The translations under genes were made by a program, and so were the position numbers. The notes below the pieces were generated by a model. It had not been told where the DNA came from. It saw only the letters and a program-made list of their open reading frames with translations, and ran no database searches. Below, piece by piece: positions 5,978-13,421 of a stretch of DNA of 14,895 bases. Position 1 is the stretch's first letter; the number at the start of each line of letters is the position of its first letter. Source of the stretch: Avoscillospira sp045580485 (GTDB lineage Bacteria > Bacillota > Clostridia > Oscillospirales > Oscillospiraceae); NCBI GenBank assembly GCA_045580485.1, contig JAZNNW010000104.1, positions 1 to 14,895 of the forward strand, read 5' to 3'.

Positions 5978-7099
5978 ATGCCTGCAGGAAAAGCAAGTGA
6001 AGCCAGAGCCTTCGGCAGCCCCTCCCGCTATGTGCAGGGACCGGGAGAAGTGAACAATCTCCCCAAATTTGCCGCAGAATACGGCAAGACAGCACTGGTG
6101 ATCGTGGATACATTCCTTTTTGAAACCATCGGCAAGCAAATTGCCGACATCTTTGTAAAAAGCGATGTGACCGCCTATGTGGTGGAATTTAAGGGCAGAT
6201 GCTGCCACAAAGCACTGGAGGAAATGATCGATCATGCCCTCTCTCTGCCCACGCTGCCCGATACCTTTATCGGCATTGGCGGCGGTCAGACCTGTGACAT
6301 TAACAAGGCTGTAGGTGCCCATTTCCGAAAAGCCTTTATCAATGTCCCCACTGCCCTCTCCTCTGATGCACCCACCTCTACCCACAGTATTCTGAACAAC
6401 GATGGAGCCTTGTTTGACCGCATTGTTCATTACAAAAACCCCGATTATGTGGTGGTGGACACAGAGATCACCGTCAAAGCTCCGGCATTTATGCTGACTT
6501 CCGGCATCGGTGACGCTCTGGCAACCTATATTGAAGCAGAAGCCTCCTTTGCCAACAACAATGTCTGTAATGCCGGCAGCGGCACCTACCGCCCCACCCA
6601 ACTGGGTATGGCAGTGGCAAAACTGTCCTATGAGATTTTGATGGAAAAGGGTCGGGCAGCCATGGAGGCACAGAAAAATCAGTGTCGAACCGCCGATTAC
6701 GAGGATGTGGCAGAGGCTGCCATTCTGCTTTCGGGACTGGGCTTCGAGTGTACCGGTGTCTCCGTGGCTCACGGTCTGCAGGCAGGCTTCTACGCCATGC
6801 CGGATGCAAAGCCCATGATGCACGGCACCGGTGTCGGTTACGGCGCCTTGGTGCAGCTGGTTCTGCAGAAGGACCCCCGTCTGCCGGAGGTATTCCGTTT
6901 CTGCAAGGATGTGGGTGTTCCGGTCTGCACGGCAGATCTGGGACTGATCCCAGAAAACCGAGACAGAAACATCAATCTGCTGATCGACGAAGTCTTTGAA
7001 AACCGCTGGAACATTCACAATGTTCCTTTCAAGGTGACCCGTCAGATGCTTTGCGATGCCATTGATGGGCTGGACGCTTACGCAGAAACACAAAAATGA
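5978..7099 (+). CDS. Glycerol dehydrogenase (GldA)-family metal-dependent alcohol dehydrogenase
   Basis: This 373-residue member of the iron/zinc-dependent polyol dehydrogenase group has an N-terminal dinucleotide domain with GGG (101-103), the substrate-side aspartate D130 in SSDAPTS, and metal ligands D179 (SGIGDALATYIEA), H265 (SVAHGL) and H282 (MMHGTGV), in the places occupied in glycerol dehydrogenase by Asp173, His256 and His274. GldA enzymes interconvert glycerol/dihydroxyacetone or other 1,2-diols and hydroxyketones with NAD. Differences from housekeeping GldA near the site (HGLQAG rather than HAIHNG, HGTGVGYG rather than HGEKVAFG) suggest a divergent subfamily with another substrate. 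The start ATG follows AAAGGAG (5964-5970). It is the last gene of the operon and would either feed a ketose to, or reduce an aldehyde from, the transketolase. Confidence 0.9.
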   Translation: MPAGKASEARAFGSPSRYVQGPGEVNNLPKFAAEYGKTALVIVDTFLFETIGKQIADIFVKSDVTAYVVEFKGRCCHKALEEMIDHALSLPTLPDTFIGIGGGQTCDINKAVGAHFRKAFINVPTALSSDAPTSTHSILNNDGALFDRIVHYKNPDYVVVDTEITVKAPAFMLTSGIGDALATYIEAEASFANNNVCNAGSGTYRPTQLGMAVAKLSYEILMEKGRAAMEAQKNQCRTADYEDVAEAAILLSGLGFECTGVSVAHGLQAGFYAMPDAKPMMHGTGVGYGALVQLVLQKDPRLPEVFRFCKDVGVPVCTADLGLIPENRDRNINLLIDEVFENRWNIHNVPFKVTRQMLCDAIDGLDAYAETQK

Positions 7100-7101
7100 T
7101 A

Positions 7102-7137
7102 AAGAAAACCACCGCTCAAAAGAACGGTGGTTTTCTT
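7102..7137. terminator. Bidirectional rho-independent terminator between convergent genes
   Basis: A perfect 13-bp stem (7102-7114 paired with 7125-7137, core CCACCG/CGGTGG) encloses a 10-base loop. Each outer arm is A/T-rich, so a T-run follows the hairpin core on both strands. It ends the dehydrogenase operon from the left and the AEC transporter gene, which stops at 7140-7142, from the right. Confidence 0.9.
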
Positions 7138-7139
7138 GT

Positions 7140-8090
7140 TTATGCAAAAAAGTGCTGAACCAGTGAATAGATCAGTGGGACAGAAACGATGGATACAATA
7201 CTGGATACCAATATCAGACTAGCTCCTGTCTGGCAATCCTGATCGTAAGCAGCAGGGAAAATGACCACATTCATACCGCAGGGGCTGGCATAGGTCAATG
7301 CCAACATGGAGGCCAGTTCCAACGGCGCATCAAAAATGAACAGAACAGACAGATAAATAACAGGCATCAGAATCACTCGCCAAAGGGTATAAGCATAGAC
7401 CTTGATATTATGAAACACGGTGGAAAACGGATAATCCGCAAGGGAAAATCCCGTTAAAAGCAGTGCTACGGGAACATAGCAGCGCCCCAGATCCCAGATC
7501 AACCCGGAAATCGGCTGCGGCATCCAGTTGGGTGCCCCCAACAACCCCAGAATCATACCAATGACCATAGCAAGGAAATTAGGATTGATCAATTTTTTCA
7601 GATTACTCCACAGCGTTGTCTTGCCATGGGAGGGCAATAGCTGTGCAATGCCCCAGGAATAGGTCATGATACTGTTGCCCAAAATGAACAAGCCAAAACG
7701 GAACATACCGGCCGTGCCAAACAGTGCCAAAACCAACGGCGTTCCCACAGCTCCCGTATTGGGCAGGGTCAATGCATATCGGTAGACACCTTGCTGATAT
7801 ACATCCTTCGTGAACAGTTTTGCCGTGGGATAGGATAAGAATAAGGTCAGAGCCGTAAATCCCATGCCGACCAATACCCAAATGCCGTAAGTACCCAAAC
7901 TGTCCAGCTTACATTCCATCATGTTGGAATACAGCGTCAAAGCGGGAATAAACAGCATCGCCACAAATCTGGACAGCACATTTTCTGCCGATCTGGATAT
8001 TAGATGGGTCTTATTGAACAGATAACCGATCACAAGCAGAATCAAAATCTTGGACATTTCACCAAGGGTCATCAGAAAGGTCTCTACCAT
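7140..8090 (-). CDS. AEC (auxin efflux carrier) family transporter
   Basis: This 316-residue, strongly hydrophobic membrane protein has about ten predicted membrane segments in two halves, as in the AEC family. Family features are the N-terminal ILILLVIGYLFNK and FIPALTLYSNM segments, the broken-helix region LTLPNTGAVGTPLVLALFG in the first half, a cytoplasmic loop around SHGKTTLWSNLKK, and PVALLLTGFSLA plus SPCGMNVVIFPAAYDQD in the second half. Bacterial relatives move small carboxylates such as malate or malonate, or efflux organic acids. The ATG at 8088-8090 has a modest AAGAGG about 10 bases upstream. It is convergent with the dehydrogenase operon and has its own promoter, so any link to that pathway is by neighbourhood only. 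Codons look somewhat more A/T-rich than in the flanking nucleotide genes. The substrate is unknown. Confidence 0.9.
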   Translation of the reverse strand: MVETFLMTLGEMSKILILLVIGYLFNKTHLISRSAENVLSRFVAMLFIPALTLYSNMMECKLDSLGTYGIWVLVGMGFTALTLFLSYPTAKLFTKDVYQQGVYRYALTLPNTGAVGTPLVLALFGTAGMFRFGLFILGNSIMTYSWGIAQLLPSHGKTTLWSNLKKLINPNFLAMVIGMILGLLGAPNWMPQPISGLIWDLGRCYVPVALLLTGFSLADYPFSTVFHNIKVYAYTLWRVILMPVIYLSVLFIFDAPLELASMLALTYASPCGMNVVIFPAAYDQDCQTGASLILVSSIVSIVSVPLIYSLVQHFFA

Positions 8091-8132
8091 GAAAACACAA
8101 CCTCTTATTTTTGTTTTGTTGCATCCTCGATG

Positions 8133-8160
8133 ATTATAGCATTTTATATAGAAAGCGCAA
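8133..8160 (-). promoter_or_regulatory. Promoter of the AEC transporter gene
   Basis: On the - strand TTGCGC (8160-8155) and TATAAT (8138-8133) are separated by 16 bases, with a TGn extension directly before the -10. Initiation would be near 8126, giving a leader of about 35 bases. It sits immediately beyond the guaB terminator, so transcription restarts after the purine operon ends. Confidence 0.7.
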
Positions 8161-8166
8161 CAGAAA

Positions 8167-8200
8167 AAAGACTCGATTATATGGAAATAATCGAGTCTTT
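8167..8200 (-). terminator. Rho-independent terminator of the purine operon (after guaB)
   Basis: A perfect 14-bp stem (8187-8200 paired with 8167-8180) with a 6-base loop is followed on the - strand by a T-run (CTTTTTTCT). It lies 20 bases beyond the guaB stop codon. It should separate guaB transcription from the AEC gene, whose -35 begins 7 bases further on. Confidence 0.9.
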
Positions 8201-8220
8201 CTTGTTCATTTCATAGATTT

Positions 8221-9723
8221 TTACTTGCTGTTTGCCGTGGAGCGGAGGGTCACATCATGGTAGCCGCCTTCCACGATGGAGGTGGCGGAGACCAAGGTGA
8301 TCTTGGCATCCCGCTGCAGGTCGGGAATGGTGATGACACCGCAGTTGCACATGGTGGATTTCACCTTGTAGAGAGACTTTTCCACATTGTCATGGAGGGA
8401 GCCGGCGTAGGTGACATAGGAATCGACACCTTCCTCAAAGCTGAGGCCGGTCTTGCCGCCCAGATCGTACCGCTGCCAGTTGCGGGCACGGTTGGAGCCT
8501 TCGCCCCAGTACTCCCTCACATAGGAGCCGTTGATCATGAGCTTCTGAGTGGGAGACTCATCGAAGCGGGCAAAGTAACGGCCCAGCATCATGAAATCTG
8601 CACCCATGGCCAGAGCCAGAGTCATGTGATAGTCATGGACGATGCCTCCATCGGAGCAGATGGGGATATAGATGCCGGTTTCCTTGAAATACTCGTCACG
8701 GGCCTGTGCCACTTCGATGACAGCGGTGGCCTGACCGCGGCCGATGCCCTTCTGTTCCCGGGTGATGCAGATGGAGCCGCCGCCAATACCGATCTTGACG
8801 AAGTCGGCTCCGGCCTTTGCCAGACACAGGAATCCTTCCCGGTCCACCACATTGCCTGCGCCCACCTTGACGGTGTCGCCGTAGGTATCTCTGATCCACT
8901 TCAGAGCCTTTTCCTGCCAGCAAGAGTAGCCCTCGGAGGAATCCAGACACAGGACATCTGCACCGGCCTCCACCAGAGCAGGCACACGCTCGGCATAGTC
9001 ACGGGTATTGATACCGGCGCCGACCATATAGCGCTTCTGGCTGTCCAGCAGTTCCAGAGGATTGTGCTTATGGCGGTCATAGTCCTTGCGGAAAACAAAA
9101 TACTTCAGATGATCGTCCTTGTCCACAATGGGCAGAGCGTTGAGCTTGTGATCCCAGATGATATCGTTGGCCTGCTTCAGTGTGGTATCCTCACCGCCCA
9201 CAATGAGCTTTGCTCTGGGGGTCATGAAATCGGCGACCTTTTCCTCACCGGTCATACGGCTGACACGGTAGTCACGGCTGGTGACGATACCCAACAGCTT
9301 GCCGGTGGCAGTGCCGTCCTCGGTGACAGGCATGGTGGAGAAGCCCTTGGCTTCCTTCAGTGCCAGAACATCATTGAGGGTCATATCCGGCTTCAGATTT
9401 GCACCGGAAACCACGAAACCGGCCTTATAGTTCTTGACACGGGCCACCATGGCAGCTTCAGACGCAATAGACTGAGAGCCAAAGATGAAGGACAGACCGC
9501 CTTCCTTTGCCAGTGCCACAGCCAGCTTATCATCGGAGACCGCCTGCATAATGGCGGAGACCATGGGAATATTCAGCATGATGGGACTTTCTTCGCCCTT
9601 TTTGAACTTGACCAGAGGCGTCCGCAGGCTCACATTGGCAGGGATGCACTCCTCAGAGGTATAACCGGGCACCAGCAGATATTCGCTGAAGGTATGGGAA
9701 GGCTCGGAATAATAATGCGCCAT
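8221..9723 (-). CDS. guaB: Inosine-5'-monophosphate dehydrogenase, Tritrichomonas-like type
   Basis: GuaB oxidises IMP to XMP with NAD, the committed step to guanine nucleotides. The 500-residue protein has a split TIM barrel with two CBS domains inserted at about residues 110-220 (TSRDYR... and ...KLNALPIVDKDDHLKYFVFRKD). The catalytic cysteine is C319 in GGGSICITR. D261 (LDSSEG) contacts NAD, and the mobile flap carries R418-Y419 in NWQRYD. These numbers, with K310 and E431, coincide exactly with those I recall for the protist Tritrichomonas foetus enzyme, whereas typical bacterial IMPDHs read GPGSICTTR. GMP reductase is excluded by the CBS domains and the Arg-Tyr flap. The ATG has AGGAGG (about 9732-9738) upstream. 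It lies 17 bases after purL and ends the purine operon. Confidence 0.96.
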   Translation of the reverse strand: MAHYYSEPSHTFSEYLLVPGYTSEECIPANVSLRTPLVKFKKGEESPIMLNIPMVSAIMQAVSDDKLAVALAKEGGLSFIFGSQSIASEAAMVARVKNYKAGFVVSGANLKPDMTLNDVLALKEAKGFSTMPVTEDGTATGKLLGIVTSRDYRVSRMTGEEKVADFMTPRAKLIVGGEDTTLKQANDIIWDHKLNALPIVDKDDHLKYFVFRKDYDRHKHNPLELLDSQKRYMVGAGINTRDYAERVPALVEAGADVLCLDSSEGYSCWQEKALKWIRDTYGDTVKVGAGNVVDREGFLCLAKAGADFVKIGIGGGSICITREQKGIGRGQATAVIEVAQARDEYFKETGIYIPICSDGGIVHDYHMTLALAMGADFMMLGRYFARFDESPTQKLMINGSYVREYWGEGSNRARNWQRYDLGGKTGLSFEEGVDSYVTYAGSLHDNVEKSLYKVKSTMCNCGVITIPDLQRDAKITLVSATSIVEGGYHDVTLRSTANSK

Positions 9724-9740
9724 GATCGTTTCCTCCTAGA

Positions 9741-12700
9741 TTACTTGAAATATTTGACTGCGCTGCGGAACATGCCCATTTCAAATTCGCCGGGAATGTT
9801 CTTATACAGATGCTTGCCGACACGCTCGGAGTGGCCCATCTTGCCCAGCACTCTGCCATCGGGAGAGGTAATGCCTTCGATGGCGTAGAGGGAGCCGTTG
9901 GGGTTGAAGGCCGTATCCATGGTGGGTTCGCCGCTGAGGTCCACATACTGGGTGGCGATCTGACCGTTTTCAGCCAGCTTGCGGATCACCTCTTCGGGGG
10001 CCACGAAGCGGCCTTCGCCATGGGAGATGGGCACAGAGTAGATCTGACCCACTTGGGCCTCAGCCAGCCAGGGGGACTTGTTGGTGCAGATGCGGGTCCG
10101 CACGATGGAAGACTGGTGACGGCCGATGGTGTTATAGGTCAGAGTGGGGCAGTTTTCATCGGCATCGATGATCTTGCCGAAGGGCACCAGACCCAGTTTG
10201 ATGAGAGCCTGGAAGCCGTTGCAGATACCGGCCATGAGACCGTCTCTCTGCTCCAGCAGCTTGGTGACTTCTTCCCGAACGGCAGCGTTGCGGAAGAAAG
10301 CGGTGATGAACTTACCGGAGCCGTCCGGCTCGTCGCCGCCGGAGAAACCGCCGGGAATGACGATCATCTGGCTCTGGGCGATGGCCTTGGCGAACCGATC
10401 GGCACTTTCGGCGACCTGAGAAGCGGTCAGATTGCGGATGACGAGAATCTCCGCATCACCGCCTGCCTCGATGACCGCACGGGCGGTGTCATATTCGCAG
10501 TTGGTGCCGGGGAACACAGGGATGAGTGCCTTGGGCTTGGCACACTTGACGGCAGGTGCTGCGGTGCAGCCTGCGGTATAGGAGAAGGTCTCCAGCTTGC
10601 TTTCAGCAGGTGCATCGGTGGCATAGACTTTTTCCAGAACGCTGTCATTGAGGTCCAGCAGTTCTGCCACGGAAACAGTTTCACCGCCGAAGGTGATGTT
10701 ACCGTCATCGGTGGTCACACCGATCTTCACGGCGCAATCCACATCCTCGGTCAGCTCTGCCACGATCATGCCGGGAGCATAGCCTGTTTCCACATTTTCC
10801 AGTGCCTTGAAGCCAACGCCGTTACCGAAGGACATCTTCATCACAGCTTCTGCCACGCCGCCGGCTTCCACAGCCCATGCGGCCTTGACCTTACCGGCCT
10901 GTGCCAGATCATAGAAGCATTCCCATGCGTCCTTATGACCGTCATAGTCGCTGAGGTCGGAAGTGCCGAACAGATAAACAGGATGACCGGCCGCCTTGAA
11001 CTCGGTGGAGAGGACATCTCCGGCCTTGGCAGGGGCGATGGCGAAGGAAATCAGTGTGGGGGGTACATCCTTATCCAGGAAGGAGCCGGACATGGAGTCC
11101 TTGCCGCCGATGGCAGCAGCTTCCAGACCCAGCTGAGCTTCCAACGCACCGAGGAGTGCCTGGAAAGGCTTGCCCCAGCGGTTGGGCTCCTGACGGAGTT
11201 TCTCAAAGAACTCCTGCAGGGTCAGATAGGCTTTTTTATAGTCTGCACCGGCTGCCACGATCTTCGCCATGGAGGTGATGATGCTGGCCTGTGCACCGGT
11301 ATAGGGATCATCGCTCATCCAGTCGGGATCGAAGCCCCATGCCATGATGCTGGCCTGATCGGTTGTCTGACCGGGTTCTACGGGGAAGATCGCTGCCATA
11401 GCCTGGGCGGGGGTCCGCTGGGTCTTGCCGCCGAAGGGCATCAGCACGGAACCGGCACCGATGGAGCCGTCAAAGCGCTCCACCAGACCGCGGCGGGAAG
11501 CGAACTTCAGATCAGAGGCCAATTCCCGCAGAGTGGCAGGTCTTTGGGTGTCGCTTGTCAGCTTATCGGCAGCAATGACCTTGGCGGTCTTGACTGCGCC
11601 GTTGGTATTGAGGAATTCTCTGCTCAGATTGGCAATGGTCTCACCCTGCCAGGTCATGACCATACGGGGGCTTTCGGTGACCACAGCCACACGGTAGGCC
11701 TCTAAGTTTTCCTTCTCCGCAGCAGCGATGAACTTATCGGCATCGGCAGGATCGACCACCACAGCCATACGCTCCTGGCTTTCGGAGATCGCCAGTTCCG
11801 TGCCGTCCAGACCGTCATACTTCTTGCGGACGGCATCCAGATCAATTTCCAGACCGTCGGCCAGTTCGCCGATGGCAACGGAAACACCGCCGGCACCGAA
11901 GTCGTTGCAGCGTTTGATGAGACGGGTCACTTCGCCGTCACGGAACAGACGCTGAATCTTCCGCTCCTCGGGGGCATTGCCCTTCTGGACCTCGGAGGCC
12001 ATGGTGGTGAGAGATTTCATATTGTGGCTCTTGGAAGAACCGGTGGCACCGCCGATACCGTCACGACCGGTACGGCCGCCCAGCAGGATGACCACATCGC
12101 CGGGAGCAGGAACTTCACGGCGGACATGATCGGCAGGAGCTGCACCGACCACTGCGCCACATTCCAGACGCTTGGCGATATAGCCTTCATGATAGACTTC
12201 TGCCACATGACCGGTGGCAAGACCGATCTGGTTGCCGTAGGAAGAATAGCCGGCCGCAGCGGTGGTTGCCAGCTTTCTCTGGGGCAGCTTGCCGGGAGTG
12301 GTATCGGCAAAAGAAACACGGGGATCTCCACCGCCGGTGACACGCATGGCCTGATGGACATAGACACGGCCGGACAGGGGGTCACGGATACAGCCGCCGA
12401 TACAGGTGGCAGCACCGCCGAAGGGTTCGATTTCCGTGGGATGGTTGTGAGTCTCGTTCTTGAACATCAGCAGCCAGTCCTGCTCCTTGCCATCCACCAT
12501 GGCAGGCACATGGATGGAACAGGCGTTGATCTCCTCGGACTCGTCCAGCTCCGGCAGCTTGCCCTGCTTTTTCAGGACCTTGGTGCCGATGGTAGCCAGA
12601 TCCATCAGGGTCTGGGGACGCTTGGCGGCCTTTTCTTCGCCGTAAACTTCCACACGGGAAGCTAGATACTTCTCATAAGAGGCCTTCACTGCTTCATTTT

Positions 12701-13421
12701 CAATCTCCACATCCTTCAGATGGGTGGAGAAGGTGGTATGGCGGCAGGGGTCGGACCAGTAGGTATCCACCAATCGGACTTCGGTGATGGTGGGGTCTCT
12801 CTTTTCGTCATCCCGGAAGTAGGCCTGCAGGAACTTCAGATCGTCCAGATCCATGGCAAGACCCAGTTCCTCCAATAGAGCGGAGAGACCGGTCTCATCC
12901 AGCTTGGTGAAGCCGGCGAGGGTGCGAACCATGGGAGGAACGGCATGATCCCGCTCCAAGGTTGCAGGCTTTTCCATGGAAGCCTCCCGGCTTTCCACGG
13001 GGTTGATGAGGTAGCCCTTGATCTTTTCCAGATCGGCATCGGACAGCTTGCCTTCCAGCAGATAGACCTTGGCATGGCTGACCAGAGGACGCTCCACACC
13101 TGCCATCAGCTGGATACACTGGGCGCAGGAATCGGAACGCTGGTCAAACTGACCGGGCAGAGCCTCCACTGCCACACGGCTGTGAATGCCCTTGGGCTCG
13201 GGGAAGGATTCGTCATAAGTGACATCCACCTGAGGCTCGGAGAACACCGTGCCCTTGGCGGCTTCGTAGACCTTGGGATCGATATGCTGCACATCGTAGC
13301 GGTTGAGGATGCGGACACCCTCCAGAGCAGTAATGCCCAAAAAGCTCCGCAGATCATTGCAGAGGTTGGCAGCTTCGGGAGAAAGACCGGGACGCTTCTC
13401 CACAAAAATGCGATATACCAT
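9741..13421 (-). CDS. purL: Phosphoribosylformylglycinamidine synthase, single-chain
   Basis: PurL converts FGAR, glutamine and ATP to FGAM. The 1,226-residue chain fuses what many Firmicutes make as PurS, PurL and PurQ. It has an N-terminal PurS-like part, two ATP-grasp-related AIR-synthase-like repeats (including FKNETHNHPTEIEPFGGAATCIGG and IGGKDSMSG), and a C-terminal class I glutaminase. The glutaminase nucleophile is C1067 in MAGICNGFQ, with H1197 and E1199 in KMGHSERV completing the triad. Length and order match the large-type enzyme of many Clostridia. The ATG shares its A with the purD stop (TGATG), and AAAGGAG lies 8 bases upstream within purD, so translation is coupled. guaB follows after 17 bases. 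No defects are seen. Confidence 0.97.
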   Translation of the reverse strand: MVYRIFVEKRPGLSPEAANLCNDLRSFLGITALEGVRILNRYDVQHIDPKVYEAAKGTVFSEPQVDVTYDESFPEPKGIHSRVAVEALPGQFDQRSDSCAQCIQLMAGVERPLVSHAKVYLLEGKLSDADLEKIKGYLINPVESREASMEKPATLERDHAVPPMVRTLAGFTKLDETGLSALLEELGLAMDLDDLKFLQAYFRDDEKRDPTITEVRLVDTYWSDPCRHTTFSTHLKDVEIENEAVKASYEKYLASRVEVYGEEKAAKRPQTLMDLATIGTKVLKKQGKLPELDESEEINACSIHVPAMVDGKEQDWLLMFKNETHNHPTEIEPFGGAATCIGGCIRDPLSGRVYVHQAMRVTGGGDPRVSFADTTPGKLPQRKLATTAAAGYSSYGNQIGLATGHVAEVYHEGYIAKRLECGAVVGAAPADHVRREVPAPGDVVILLGGRTGRDGIGGATGSSKSHNMKSLTTMASEVQKGNAPEERKIQRLFRDGEVTRLIKRCNDFGAGGVSVAIGELADGLEIDLDAVRKKYDGLDGTELAISESQERMAVVVDPADADKFIAAAEKENLEAYRVAVVTESPRMVMTWQGETIANLSREFLNTNGAVKTAKVIAADKLTSDTQRPATLRELASDLKFASRRGLVERFDGSIGAGSVLMPFGGKTQRTPAQAMAAIFPVEPGQTTDQASIMAWGFDPDWMSDDPYTGAQASIITSMAKIVAAGADYKKAYLTLQEFFEKLRQEPNRWGKPFQALLGALEAQLGLEAAAIGGKDSMSGSFLDKDVPPTLISFAIAPAKAGDVLSTEFKAAGHPVYLFGTSDLSDYDGHKDAWECFYDLAQAGKVKAAWAVEAGGVAEAVMKMSFGNGVGFKALENVETGYAPGMIVAELTEDVDCAVKIGVTTDDGNITFGGETVSVAELLDLNDSVLEKVYATDAPAESKLETFSYTAGCTAAPAVKCAKPKALIPVFPGTNCEYDTARAVIEAGGDAEILVIRNLTASQVAESADRFAKAIAQSQMIVIPGGFSGGDEPDGSGKFITAFFRNAAVREEVTKLLEQRDGLMAGICNGFQALIKLGLVPFGKIIDADENCPTLTYNTIGRHQSSIVRTRICTNKSPWLAEAQVGQIYSVPISHGEGRFVAPEEVIRKLAENGQIATQYVDLSGEPTMDTAFNPNGSLYAIEGITSPDGRVLGKMGHSERVGKHLYKNIPGEFEMGMFRSAVKYFK

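Noticed and set aside
2619..7099. Assignment of the operon as a sulfoquinovose (sulfo-transketolase) or apiose pathway
   Set aside because: Those pathways need a dedicated isomerase and/or kinase and a sugar or sulfonate transporter, none of which is present. A split transketolase beside an aldehyde dehydrogenase is suggestive but not enough.
4976..7147. 723-codon open frame on the - strand opposite the transketolase C and GldA-type genes
   Set aside because: Same cause: both sense genes lie in one frame with biased codons. The antisense product resembles no family and would run through the shared terminator.
8004..8216. 70-codon + strand frame over the AEC gene start and the guaB terminator
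   Set aside because: It overlaps the AEC gene 5' end, its promoter and the terminator hairpin, which explain the sequence better.
9810..11705. Long + strand open frame (631 codons) inside purL; a similar one of 543 codons lies opposite guaB at 8257-9888
   Set aside because: They are antisense to unmistakable PurL and GuaB, have low-complexity Gly/His/Asp content, and no supporting ribosome binding site was noticed.
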